In this document: one piece after another, positions 10,905-22,890 of the stretch
Layout: each line of letters opens with the position of its first letter
How positions within the stretch are numbered: position 1 is the stretch's first letter
NCBI GenBank assembly: GCA_030761205.1
Contig: JAULJL010000033.1
Location: 4,533,501-4,597,500 of the forward strand
DNA: 64,000 nucleotides
Origin: Fremontodendron californicum
Lineage: Eukaryota; Streptophyta; Magnoliopsida; Malvales; Malvaceae
Direction of reading: 5' to 3'
Made by a program: the position numbers and the translations under genes
The notes under the pieces: generated by a model
Told to the model about the DNA's origin: nothing
Databases searched by the model: none
The model's input: the letters and a program-made list of their open reading frames with translations, nothing else

Positions 10905-12386
10905 TTTGAGAATAGACTTAAAAACTATGGGCAACTCAGTCGCACTCCAGTTGGTTAGTCTATATCCTGGTGGACAAGGTCGCACCATCCAGCAAGTACT
11001 CTCTCTTTCACTTTTGACTTTCTCGGTCGTGCAGATCTCTACATCATACATCTGCTCATCACTATTCACCTGGAATCTCTTGAAGGCTTTCTCTATCATT
11101 ACAAGCACATTATCAGAATTCTTTTCTCCGAACAGAGAACCGACTGAGCAGAAGCTGTGAAGGATAGGTGGGTATGTCATAGGCTCCCACTCAATATCCA
11201 TACCCGTAAGATAAGCCATCCTCCTTTGTCGGTTCTTTTCAACTTGTCTTCTTTTCTCATGGGCTTTCGGAAGATATCCTAGGCCAAAACGGTCCTTCTT
11301 TCCTTTTACTTCTATGGCTCGAGCCATCCCCTGAAGATATTTCTCGAGACCCTTTCTAGTCCTGCAGCTTTTTCCTACGGTGGTTCTTACTCCCAGCCTT
11401 GTGTTCTTGGACAGCCTCAGTTTCGGAATTTTCTGTCCTTCAGCGACAAAAACTGCATTTACAAATTCCAAAGACCGGAAAGAACACTCCACGGCCTCTT
11501 CATTGGGCTCTACATAAGGAGATTCAGTGGATGCGGAGGCTATTATGTCTTCCTCCCCTGATACTGTGACCAACCGGCCTTCCATCACAAATTTTAGTTT
11601 CTGGTGAAGAGACGAGGGTACAGCCCCAACTGAATGTATCCATGGCCTTCCCAACAAGCAGTTATAAGATGGATTGATATCCATGACCTGGAAATTCACT
11701 GTATATGTGCACGGGCCTATTTCTAGAGGAACTTCAATGGTTCCCATAACCTCTCTCCTTGTTCCACCAAAAGCTCTTACCACCGTGCAACTTGGTATCA
11801 TATAGGATAAATCCACCGGCAATTTGGATAAGGTTGCTAAAGGCATCACATTTAGTGAAGAACCATTATCCAAAAGGACTCTCGGTAATATGTGCCCCTT
11901 ACAAGTGGTGGTTATATGGAGAGCCTTCGTTGATCCAATACTATTGGGTGGTATCTCCTTATAGCTGAAAAATATGTAGTCATCAGCTACGATGTTTCCC
12001 ACCAACCTATCCAGCTTTTCCACTGATATATTATTAGCCACGTATGCTTGATTTAATACTCTTAACAGAGCATTTCTGTGTGGTTCTGAATTTAAAAGCA
12101 AGGATAAGATTGAGATCCTAGCTGGTTGACGTTGCAGTTGTTCAACCACGCTATACTCACTATGCTTTATAAATTTCAAGAACTCATAAGCTTTCTTCTC
12201 ACATACTGGTTCTTTGATTCTGTTAACCGGGGCTGATCCCCTTTCTGTTTCTTTTGGCAAATCCATCTCAATATGGATTGGCTCGACAGCTTTCTTCCCT
12301 TTATCAATTCCTCTGTCTTTCCCTGCTACCCCTTGTTCAACGACCTCCGGAGCATAACACCTCTCGCTTCGGGTTAAATGCCCCAC
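10905..12386 (-). pseudogene. Protease region of element A gag-pro
   Basis: Open frame of about 500 codons after a TAG at 12399. The aspartic protease core is LLDNGSSLNVMPLATLSKLP, with the active-site D in DNGSS, followed by LGRPWIHSVGAVPSSLHQKL. It would cut the Gag-Pol precursor. The N-terminal part (HLTRSERCYAPE onward) looks like a linker from gag. The C-terminal part runs up to the splice donor at 10904. No internal stop is seen, which makes it the best-preserved coding block of A. Confidence 0.85.
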
Positions 12387-12398
12387 ACCTGTAATATC

Positions 12399-14655
12399 CT
12401 ACTGGCCTGAAGACCCGGGCATAACCATGCTGCAGTCATATTTCCATGGTGTAGCCTTGTTTTCCTTGTATGGAAAGGAAACAGGTAAATCAATGATTAA
12501 TTTGGGCACATTTTCTTCCATGGCTGGCATAACTTTTTCCTCCGGTTCATCATAGTAGATGATTAGGGATCTTCCTATCCCATAGCCACCTGCATTTTCA
12601 ATGACTTCTATTTCCCCCTCTATCTCCTCGTAGAATTGGGCCTCCCCACTATCCATCATTTTTTGGACTTTAACCCGGAAGTCCCCGCAGTTCTGTATGT
12701 CATGGCCTTCACCCTTATGGAACTGGCACCAATCATGCACCCTTTTTGCAACCATTTTCAGCCCTTCCGTACCTTCCACCAATCCTGCCCTGACCATTTT
12801 AACCCATACTGTCATCATCGGAGTCTTAACCTCCCCAATATCCCTTTTGAATCTTCTGCCTTCTCTTGTCAATATTGTATTTACCTGATTCCCAGCATGA
12901 TTGGGCAATGGGTTTCCAGCTACATTCGGCCCATTTTTTGATCCAAACTTCACAACCCCAGCATTAATCAGGCTTTGGACTTTCTTTTTGAAGGCCAGGA
13001 AATCTTCAATTGAATGTCCTTGGATTCCCGTATGGTATGCACAGTTGTTGTTTGCATTGTACCATCTGGGATATGGAGGTGTCAAAGGTTTTAGGTACAT
13101 GAGTGCAACAAGTTGACCCTGCAACAGTTTTGGATATAGCTCACCGTAGGTAGTGGGAATTGGATCAAATTGGGCTTTTTGATTGTTCCTTAGTGAACGT
13201 TGGTCATTACGCGCAGGCCCTTGTATGTTTGGAACAGCATTTCTAGGAAAGGTGATTTGAGGGGATATGCTAGTTAGGAATGGCTGTTGTGGTATATTGG
13301 TGTAGGGCAACGGGTTTTGGGTAAGGTGGTTGATATTGGGGTAATAAGGATTATACCCCGGGTATGGTGTGTAAGGTGTCGGAGGTGCATAAGGTGTGGT
13401 AGGGGTATAAGACCTCGATGGTGTGTATGGTGTAGGAGGTGTATAAGGGTATTGGTTGAAGATTACTGCATGAGTTTCCTTCTTTTTCTTTGTAGGAAAA
13501 GCTCTCTTCGGGGTAGCAGACTCACCCCTTCCGTCTTTCCATTCTTAATAGCTGACTCAATCATTTCTCCAGATATTACCATATCCGCAAAATCTTTGGT
13601 AGCATTTCCCACCAATCTGTCATAATAGGGCACTTTCAATGTGTTGATGAAAAGCACCGTGGTTTCTTTGTTGGTTAAAGGGGGTTGCACTTGTGTGGCC
13701 AGATCCCTCCACCTCTGTAAATGCTCCTTGAAGGTCTCATTGGACCTCTTTTCCATGTTCTGTAATGACAGCCTATCCGGTACCATGTCAGAAACGTGCT
13801 TATAGTATTCCATAAAAGCCCTGGCCAAATCCGTCCATGAACGAATCTTGGTACGACTGAGTTGGTTGTATCATCGGGTGGTTGACCCTGTTAAGTTATC
13901 CTGGAAGCAATGAATAAGCAACTTCTCATTATCCTCATGCCCTGTCATCCTTCTATAGTACATAGTCAGATGAGTCGATGGGTTGGTAGTCCCATTATAC
14001 TTTTCAAAGTCTGGTACTTTGAACTTTGGTGGAATTATTAGATCATGTACCAAGCTCATCTCTTTGGCATCTAGACTGCCAAACAACTCTGCTCCTCCTT
14101 CCACTGCTCTTAGCCTTTCTTCCAACAACTGATATTTCTTCTCAGATTCAGCAGTTTTGACCCTCTTCAGTTCAGTAATTTTGGCCCTTTCCTTCTCTGC
14201 CATTTCTTCGAAGTCTGGAACCTCAACCTCAATTGGATCAACTCCGATGTTACCCCTTTTTGGACCGAAATTCTGTGCTTCAGCCGCCGGCTGGATGTAG
14301 ATGTAGGATGCTGCCCCAGTTGGAATTTCATTTCCCACAGGTTGGGATGTCTGGCTATTTCTCTGTACCACTTCTAGTCTATCCTCCTGATTCACTGCCC
14401 CCATTCCAGCTACTGAATTCTCTCCGGGCCACTTCTTCTTCATCATAGTGCTCATCATCTCCGTGAGCTTTGTCATCTGTTCTCGTGTCTCATCTTGAGA
14501 CTTAGTCAACTGTTCTTGTAGTTCTTTCTGGATTCTTTCCATTCTCTCAATTCTGGCAAGCTGATCATTTTCTATGGCTTTTGTTCGAGATCGAGTATTG
14601 TAAGAGTGTTGGAAGTCTGGATCTTTCTGAGTGCGACCAATTGTACCTTTATTTT
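12399..14655 (-). pseudogene. gag of element A, broken
   Basis: Capsid-type polyprotein of a Tat/Ogre element. N-terminal coiled coil (first Met 14542; the frame is open upstream to ~14655 without an ATG, so the true start may lie further up or after splicing). Retrotransposon gag domain at about 14050-13463 (WTDLARAFMEYYKHVSDMVP, QVQPPLTNKE). A Tyr/Pro/Thr-rich stretch at 13460-13300. Two C-x-x-H zinc-finger-like motifs: CAYHTGIQGHSIEDF and CQFHKGEGHDIQNC. In the first the final Cys is Phe. Breaks: TGA at 13871-13873, a frameshift near 13525-13535, and TAG at 12399-12401 before the protease. Confidence 0.88.
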
Positions 14656-15079
14656 TTAAAAAACCATGGATTAGAAATTATTGACACATTTCTTATTTTA
14701 TTTTATAAAAAATGAATAAATTAATGAATGAATGTATGAATGAATCGGTGTTATTGAATGAACAACTAAGTAAATGACTAAGTGTATGAACATATAATGA
14801 ATAAATGAATGGACCGATAAATGACTAAGTGTATGAACAATTTATAAAGAATAAATGAATGAATGATTATGAACAAATAAAATATAAAAGAAAGAATTAG
14901 TGAATAATGAATGCATTTAAAGTATTGGCCCCGGGATAATTCCAACCAAACGGTCTTTCATTGATTTCCTGGAACTAAATACATCAAAGAAAAGATCCCT
15001 GCTTTAGACAACATAATAACCTATCTCTCCTAAAAACTATTACAAAACACTGGTAATTCCCTCGGATTCTGGACCTTCT
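14656..15079 (-). other. Spacer between ORF1 and gag of element A, with AATG-rich repeats
   Basis: No gene seen. About 14705-14880 is made of degenerate (AATG/ATGA)n tetranucleotides with two copies of a longer unit around TAAATGACTAAGTGTATGAAC. The rest is ordinary noncoding sequence leading to the ORF1 stop. Confidence 0.7.
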
Positions 15080-16832
15080 TCACTGTCCTCTTTTGATTGT
15101 GTTGCTCTTCCATCTGATCCCTGCTTGTTCACGACCCTTTGACGTGTCAGCAGAAGCATCGCCGTGTAAGCTTTCCCTAGCTTGTTTCTCCAGTTGATTT
15201 GCTCGGGCTTTCTCGTGTTTTACTTTCTCCTTCCAGTAGTTATTCTTTTTCTTGAGGTTTTTGACCTCATGTTCCCACTCTCTGAAAGTTTTGAGAGTCC
15301 CCTCAAATCTGAGCTCAAAGCTATACCTCTTATTCTCCAAATGTAATTCCTGAAGATCGCCCTTAACGGTGTCCCTTTCTCTCTTAATTTGTTCCTTCTC
15401 TTTTTCCCGAGCTGATTCTCTATCTTTCATGTCCTCAAGCTCTTCTTGTAGTCGAGCAATCTCCTTGCTCATCCGAGCCTTTTCTTTGTCAAATTCCACT
15501 CTAGCAATTTCTAACTCTGATGGCATTTCCCTCGGTGGCGGATTCATCAACTGGATTTCCTCCCCATCTGATGTCAACAGTCTATCATTAACCCTTAATT
15601 CCCTCCATACCAGGTAATCAGGTGTGACAGTGTCGGCATATCTGGCCACTTTTATCCGGTGAGTTTTCTTCCATGCATCAATCACTGCCCGCACTTTTCC
15701 AGAATATCCGTCTTCCCCATAAGTGAACTCTAATGATCCTAGATTATGAGTCATGGGTGTGAATTGCCAAGACTCAACCTGTCTTTGTACCAACAAAGGC
15801 GCATAACTCACAGACCCCCAAATTTCGAGTAGTGGAACTCCCGGGTTGTCCCCACATTTGTACATAATCGGCATAGGAACCATCCATGGAGCTCTCCAAG
15901 TCACCATCTCCCCTTTTAGATTTCGAAACATGTTGACCCATTTCTCTTCATTCCCGTCTTTAGGCCAACCATTTTGAAGGAATTCCCTAATCGGAACTAA
16001 AGTCTTCATGTACGGTTTGAAGGATACATTTTCTATCTTCCAAAAGTGACTTTTGAATCCAAATATAAAGGAGTTGTACACACCCCTTGATCCTCCCTTA
16101 TCCTGCCCTTTTACAAAAATTCAAGGATCGGATAGTTTCAGCTATGATAGCCAGAGATGGGTTGATTTTCTGTTCCAACTTTTCAAAGAAATCAAACACG
16201 GCTATATCCACATGATCCAATATCTTCGGGAATATGATTTACCCCTAGGTGGCTAGAGCGAAGATGTCACTAGCTTTTGCTTTGTCGGAACAACCCAATA
16301 TCAACTGTCGGAGAGTTTCCCACGGAATGCACCCATTTTTCTGCTTTGTGTCCACATGACTCTCAACCCATGTTGTATCCATTCTTGTGATCCTAGCCAC
16401 TTTCCTCTTCAAACCTGAAGGTTTCATCTCCTTCAAATATACCCGATCAGGATTAGGACATTGAATACGTAACAGTGTCAAATATTGTTCAATCAGTGGT
16501 GTCATATCCTCCTTGTTAAAAGTGAAACATCTATAAGTAGGATTCCAAAACTGTACCATAGCCTGAATCAACCCACTATTGACCTGAATCGAAATTAAGA
16601 GTGCTATGTCTCCATATTTCTGAGTGAAGGCTTCTTTCTCTAATACATTCCACTGATTCCAAATGTCGGCTAACCCTCAGAGATTATTCTATCTAGGATC
16701 CACTTTGACCCTTTCTGGCAATACTGAGACATAATATTTCTTGAGGCAATCACCATCCTCCCTTTGATCTTTTTTCGACTGTGCCCTGACTACTGCATGA
16801 TCTTCTATTACTGAAATAACCTGACACTCCAT
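15080..16832 (-). pseudogene. ORF1 of element A (Ogre-type, function unknown)
   Basis: Extra open frame upstream of gag on the same strand, as in Ogre elements. A plausible start is the ATG at 16832 (MECQVISVIEDHAVVRAQ). The longest clean pieces are 16571-16245 (with FNKEDMTPLIEQYLTLLRIQ) and 16081-15080. The second piece has a globular part with WRAPWMVP and YSGKVRAVIDAWKK, then a long charged coiled coil rich in Glu, Lys and Arg. It resembles the plant proteins annotated with domain DUF7745, which I recall as retroelement-linked; this is from memory. Breaks: stops just upstream of 16571, stops at 16245, and a frameshift near 16070. Its role is not known to me. Confidence 0.7.
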
Positions 16833-17732
16833 GAAAGTCCTTTGGGTTGATAACTATCCCGAGGCCAATAAACTTCAAGTGTATGATGATGTCTATGATG
16901 CATGTCAAAGAAAAGAAAACAGAAAGAAAATAGATTAGTAAGGAAATGAATTCACAAATATAACATAAATAACAACATGCTTTTAAAAAATGTCCCGAAA
17001 ATTTAAACAGAGCTTCGGCATTACGACGCCTTTGGGACAAAAAAAAATACGAGCGGTATGATGTTCGTTCATCATCACCCAATTTGTATCTAACATATAG
17101 AAAGATGGTAAAATGTTGGAAATGTTCCTCCATGTGTTCTTAAACTTTGGGTATCTAACAGATATCCGGCATGGCTTCGCCTAGGTTCACTATATGAAGG
17201 TGAATTGGTTCTAAGGCCCCGAATTTTTCCTCACTATCGCCGGTGAAGGCTAGTAAAGCACCCCGATAAAAGCGGGTTCAATTCGTTAGAGTATATTTTC
17301 CTATGCCCGTACGGAGGATTATCACGAAGGCATTAGGTACTTTATACTCCGGAAGTGTTTCACTAGCCCATAGGGAGGATCAATCACGAAGGCGTAGTTA
17401 CTTTACTTCCACTTAAAAGGACAGAACCCGGGTAGAGGATTCATGTTATGCAAATGCAAATACAGTGTGTGCGGAGGAACAAAATAAACCTGTCACCAAC
17501 TATTCTACACCCTTATTCTAAATACCCCACTAAAATCAAACAATGTAAAGCATCAGTCAAACAAACATATAAATATACGCAACAAAATAACCAGAGAACA
17601 AATAATAATATGAATGCACATGAATATGGACATATTAAAACATTTTTTTTTTATTTTCAAAATTCTCTTTTATTTTTAAAAAAACCAAGACTTAGATAAC
17701 ACACGAATAATTCTAGGCCTGACTCTCTAATT
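16833..17732 (-). other. 5' leader of element A
   Basis: Noncoding leader between primer site and ORF1. The block at 16985-17460 is strikingly similar to 25010-25480 in the otherwise diverged element C, including GC-rich runs such as TCTACCCGGGTTC, GAATTGAACCCGC and AGCCATGCCGGAT (minus strand). It contains two related ~64-base units around CCTTCGTGA. Conservation in a noncoding leader suggests an RNA function such as packaging, dimerisation or translation control, but this is inference. Confidence 0.65.
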
Positions 17733-17754
17733 GTCCCCAGCGGAGTTGCCAAGC
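17733..17754 (-). other. Primer binding site of element A
   Basis: On the minus strand directly after the LTR end: GCTTGGCAACTCCGCTGGGG. The TGGC.ACTCCGCTGGGG core fits the 3' end of a plant tRNA-Arg, the primer reported for Ogre elements (tRNA match from memory). One mismatch to the likely tRNA (A for G) is visible. Confidence 0.7.
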
Positions 17755-18039
17755 TGTCGTAACCTAAAAAATAACGAGTCTCATCGCAAGACTTTATTAT
17801 TCGTTAAGCGTGACATTAAAAAACCGAAGAAAAGTCGACTTAATTCCTCTAAAAAAATGAAGGTTTTGAAAATGACCTTGAAAAAGACATGGAGTAGCCA
17901 CCAATCTTTTTAGCTAGGTGTGATCGGCCACCTATTAAAATCGGTTTTATAAAATATTAAAAATTAATTAAAACATTTTTAAAACCAATTTCAAGTCTGC
18001 GTTTAAACCAGAGAAATCAAAGAAACGGGTTCGGGACTT

Positions 18040-18083
18040 GGTTACGTGCGAGGAAGGATTAGCACCCCCACAACACCCGTATA
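18040..18083 (-). promoter_or_regulatory. Conserved LTR box (element A)
   Basis: GGTTACGTGCGAGGAAGGAT followed by TAGCACCCCCACAACACCCG. Near-identical copies lie at 58221-58262 (F), 24331-24371 and 38401-38440 (C, other strand). Diverged copies lie at 52320-52366 and 53572-53614. It sits about 300 bases from the 3' end of the LTR in element sense. The function is unknown; a role in RNA ending or transcription is possible. Confidence 0.6.
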
Positions 18084-18479
18084 AAATGATACCTTATTAA
18101 TCCTGTGTTATCTCAAATCTCGGTGTAAAGTTGGTTTTAAATTTAGTATTTCATGTTAATTCCCAATTTAAAGAAAAAATAATTCCATTTTTAATTGAAA
18201 ATGATCCGGAATTTATAAATTCAAAATTTTTCTATATTCCCCAACAAACGTGGCAAAATATAGAAATTTTTATTAATTTGGAAAACTTTCCGAATCATTC
18301 TCGTTTTTTGAAAGAAAGATATTCCTTTATTAATGATAATTGATGATATTCCATCCAGCAAACCCGGTAGAGAACTCATGAATTATTTTAACTCGGGAAT
18401 ATCTTTATTTTTTATTGAAAAATCATTATCCTTTTGAAAACATTTTAAAAGATATGAATATGTATATGAATGACATAAA

Positions 18480-18840
18480 TAAAATGACATAGCAAAATCT
18501 AAATAATATAATGCTTCCTAAATGATATGATATAATTTAAATGCCTTAGCATATTCGAAATGAAATGAAATAAATGCCTTAGCATATTCTAAAATGAAAT
18601 GAAATATCCTAAGTTATATGACATATTATAAATAAAATGAAATGACCTAGGTAACATAATATATTCTATATGAGATGCAATATCCTAAGTCATATGATAT
18701 ATTCTAAATGAAATAAAATAACCTAAGTAACATAACATATTCTATATGAAATGAAATAACCTAAGTAACATGATATTTTCTAAATGAAATAAAATAACCT
18801 AAGTAACATAACATATTCTATATGAAATGAAATAATTTAA
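18480..18840. repeat. 36-40 base minisatellite in LTR
   Basis: Copies of a unit like AAATGAAATAACCTAAGTAA plus CATATTCTATATG. The same array recurs with different copy number at 23440-23880 and 37740-37990 (C, opposite strand) and 55345-55680 (G). It is absent from the F LTR near 58620. Confidence 0.8.
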
Positions 18841-21800
18841 ATGACATGGCAAACATGAATGATATGGCATATAAATTAAATGAGATTGAATATGAAATAA
18901 CGCTATCATATAATATGCATGAAAATAATGCATGAACATAGTATATGCTAAATAATATGACAAAAAAAAAACTAAATAAAAAGCATAGGATATCATGAAA
19001 TATTCCAAATCATATAATAAACATAACATAACTCAAAATCATAACAATATCATAGAAATTATCATAGCAAGAATCACATATTATATAAAATGCATGAATA
19101 TGGAAAATGCAATACATGAAATGTATTTTTTTCCTTTAATTAAAGAAATCCGTATATCTAAAAAGATATCCGGCTACCTTAGAAAAATATGTCAAATTAA
19201 ATATTCTAAAACCAAAATACTTTGTGATTGTTTGAAAACAATTTTAAAAAACTTGAATTAAAAATAAAAACTGGGCTAATTTTTTAAAAAATGGCTCTAA
19301 TTTCCTAAGTTTAAAAATCCCGGACTTTATCACCCTTAACCCAAGAGTTAAAAAATCATTTTTAGAGTTTAAAAAGGCTTAGAAACTACCCTAAGTCAGT
19401 AGCTAATCTTCCTAATCAGCCCCTCTAAGTAACTTAACCAAAACAGAAAAATAATTTTTCTTTAAATTCAATTCTGACTCCACTGTCCAGATTTAAGCCA
19501 CGATTTTTTTACCCTATTTTTAAAAATTCAAAAAATTCTGAAAAAGTACTGGAGACTCAGGACATGTACGAGTACTGGGTGAAAAAACTGTTTTGCCAAA
19601 ATACATTTTTACCTTTGATAAAATCATTTAAAAATCAAAGTAAAAATATTTAAGACTCATAAAATGACTCACAAACAGTAGCTAGGACTTTTTGAAAGTT
19701 AGATAAAAATGGGCTAAGTAAAAAAAAAAAACACAAAGGTAGAATAATCAATTTGACAAACTTAATTTTCCACAAGTGTGCTCAAGAGAGCATGACTTTG
19801 AACCATTAATTGGCTCAAGTCATTATTCGAGTGGCATGAACATGAAATGCATGAAACAATACAGTAAACATAATGCATGAAATGCATGAGTTTAAACCTA
19901 AATGTCATGAAAAATGCATGGCATTCATATCTAGACCTAAATGAACTTGCATGACATTTAATGCAACCTAGACCTAAATTGCATGAACATGCATGGCAAA
20001 TAAACCAAACCTAATAACTAAAATATGCATGGCATTTTCACAAAGATAAAGCATGCTTAAGCCAAAAACTCAAACAAATATCATGCAAATGCTAACCTAT
20101 CAACTAACATGGCAAGAATGCACATAAAATGCAAAAATTCCAAGAGTGGCCGAATGGAATAATGTAACTAGCAAACATGGCATTTTCACAAACACTTGGT
20201 ATACTAGCATGCAAAACTAAATCAAATGTTATGCAAATGCAAAAACCTACCAACTAACATGGCAAAAATGCAACACACAATGCAAAACACATGGAGTAGC
20301 CAAATGGCCTCAAGCTCCAACAAGCATGGCATTTTCACAAACACTTGGTATACTAACATGCTCAACTAAAACATAACACTCAAATCATGCAAAAACCACA
20401 CAAGCATTTTCACAAACACTTAATATACTAAATTTAAAACATGCTCAACTAAGATATAAAACTCAAATCATGCAAAAACCACACAAGCATTTTCACAAAC
20501 ACTTAATATACTAAATCTAAAACATGCTCAAATTTAAACATCATGAAAACAGAAAATTAAAAATGCAAGAACATGGTATTTAAATCATAAATGGTAACAA
20601 ACAAAGCAACCAAATTAAAATATAACTCAAGAATATGAAGTAACATAACATTTAAAACATCAAGATCAAAGAAAATAACATCAATAACATGATAAAATAA
20701 ATCAAAATAGCAACTTAAACAAAAAATGTAGGCCATTCGGCCATGGTGGATATATTGTAAAAAAATTGTAAAAAATATATTTAAGAAAGAGATGAAGGAA
20801 GAACTTAAGAAGAACAATAAAAAAACATTTATTTAAAATGGAAACTCACCAAATAGTAATCAAAATAGCAAAAACAAGAATGGAAAATCAAGAAAGTGCA
20901 AGAGTTGGTGCTCAAGAGCAACCTCAAGAAGTTATATTTCAAGCTTTATCTCTTCAAACATTCCTTTCTTTTCTAAACTTTTCTTTTCTGCTTTCAACCA
21001 AAGAGAGAAAAACCAAGTAAAAACCAAGAGAACTCAGCAAAAATGAAGATGAAAATTAAAATTCTGAACCCCCCCAATAGAGCTGGCCGAATGGCCCCTA
21101 AAAAGAGCAAGGATGTTGTCATTTTTTGTAACCAATTTTCCATCAAATGGCTAACAATTCAAGGTGAAAAAAGCATGAAATTACCACCTTTAGATTAGCA
21201 TATCAGCTGTCTCAAATTACAGCTGTTCAAGAATAATGTTGACATCTCTCTTGGCCATGTGGCTTAATCACCATGGCTTGATCAAAGAGAATCTCTAACT
21301 AACTCTTGATTTTTAGCCATTTGATTGAAAAATCAGAAGCTTCCTCCTTCCCTTGGGCCTAGGCAGGCCAGAAATTCTCTTTTTCAGTCCAAGTCTGATT
21401 TTTTGAAAGGCCCAAAGTAGCCCTTTTCTGTTGTTTGGGTGAAATGATCGTTTTGCCCCCCGGATGCAAATAAATATCAAACGGGCTCCAAATTCAATTT
21501 TTTTTTAATACTTCCAAAATAATAAAATATTGAGTTCTAGAAGTTTTCAAAATTATCCGAGTCCGTTTGCTATTTATTTGGATTTTTTCTTCCAAAAATG
21601 CCCTTTTATGCCCCTATATTTTACCATTTTTTAAACGAGCTCCAAATAAAGATTTTTATTCACCAATATCTTCCAAATAATTTAAAAGTATGATCTGGAA
21701 GTTTTCATAATTTTTGGAGCTCATTTGGTATTTTTTCGGGATTTATCGTCTTGAATTACTACATAGGAGGCCCGGGATTTGGCCATTTTGCAAACGAACT

Positions 21801-22890
21801 CCAAATCAAGATTTTCTTTTGCCAATCTCTTAAAAATAATTTTAAAATGATATTTGAAAATTGTCAAAAGATTTCGAGTTCATTTGCTATTTTTTCGGGA
21901 TTTATCTTCTTGAATTATTGCATAGGAGGCCCGGGATTTGACCATTTTGCAAACGAACTCCGAATCAAGATTTTCTTTCGCCAATCTCTTCCAAATAAAT
22001 TAAAAATAAGATTTGCAAAATTTTAGAAGATTTGGAGTTCATTTGCTATTTTTTCAGGATTTTCCTTTTTGAATTACTACATAAGAAGCCCGGGATTTGG
22101 CCATTTTGCAAAAGAACTCCAATCAAGATTTTCTTTTTCCAATCTCTTTCAAATGATTTAAAAATGAGATTTGCAAATTTTCAGAATTTTCGGAGTCCAT
22201 TTTCTATTTTTCCCAAATTTTTCAATTTTGCCCTTTTACCTCTGAAACCCGGTTTTGCTCAAAACAAGTCCGATTTTCAGATTTTCTTCAAACTGAGCCT
22301 TGGGCTATCCTTGTTTAATCATTCCTTATCCATTTGGGCTTTGGTCTTACCAAGTCGGGCCATTTCTGTGATTTTTCCCGATTTCACCGAAATCCACTAA
22401 AAACTCTATTTCTCTATTTTCTCCTGGATTGACTTTTCTTTCGGTTTTTCTTACAAGTGACTTCTCCATTACCCGTAGTCAGTGCTTATCTTTCATTTGG
22501 AACCTTCAATTTTGACCAATTTGATCGTTTAAGCACTTTTCCCCAAATTTCTCAGATTAGGGTTTCCTTTCTACTGAATCTCCAAATCCCATCTTCCGAA
22601 CTCCATATCTTTCAATGTAGACCTCGGATTATCAAAATTCTTTCGCCATTTTTCAATTGAACTTAAAATCTTGATTTTGAAAGTGATTTGACTTTTTCAG
22701 TAGTTGACTTTTTGGGGTTGACTTTTTTCAGGGTTGACTTTTTTCAAGTTTGACTTTTTATGCTCGTCCTCTTAAACTAAGTCTCGGAGTACCACCTGCA
22801 GGATGAAAAAAATCTTTGTACACTCGGAAACATTAATTTAGGAAGAAAACATATCTGTTTTAGTGGTCCGGACAAAATTAGGTGTCTACA

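Larger units (their letters stand above)
1100..22890 (-). mobile_element. Element A: Tat/Ogre-type Ty3/gypsy retrotransposon, degenerate
   Basis: Minus-strand element. Order along its own sense is 5' LTR (17755-22890), primer site, leader, ORF1, gag, protease, intron, RT, RNase H, second RNase H, integrase, 3' repeat zone, polypurine tract and 3' LTR (ends 4840). The 12.9 kb interior, LTRs of about 5.1 kb, an ORF upstream of gag, an intron between protease and RT and a second RNase H after the normal one are together characteristic of the Ogre branch of Tat. It inserted in opposite orientation into the 5' LTR of element C: the flank after 22890 continues C's LTR, matching the uninterrupted copy at 37233. 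The left end lies outside the window. All coding parts carry stops or frameshifts. Confidence 0.88.
17755..22890 (-). repeat. 5' LTR of element A (5136 bases)
   Basis: On the plus strand it runs from TGTCGTAACC to GGTGTCTACA, so as an LTR it starts TG and ends CA. Contents from the left: a conserved box at 18040-18083, a 36-40 base minisatellite at 18480-18840, AT-rich sequence, ~75-base repeats around 20330-20530, ~157-base repeats at 21640-22170, and ~20-base TTGACTTTTT repeats near 22690-22760. It looks very similar to 1100-4840 over the shared part, so the insertion is fairly young despite the coding damage. No gene is supported inside; short open frames are repeat artefacts. Confidence 0.9.
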
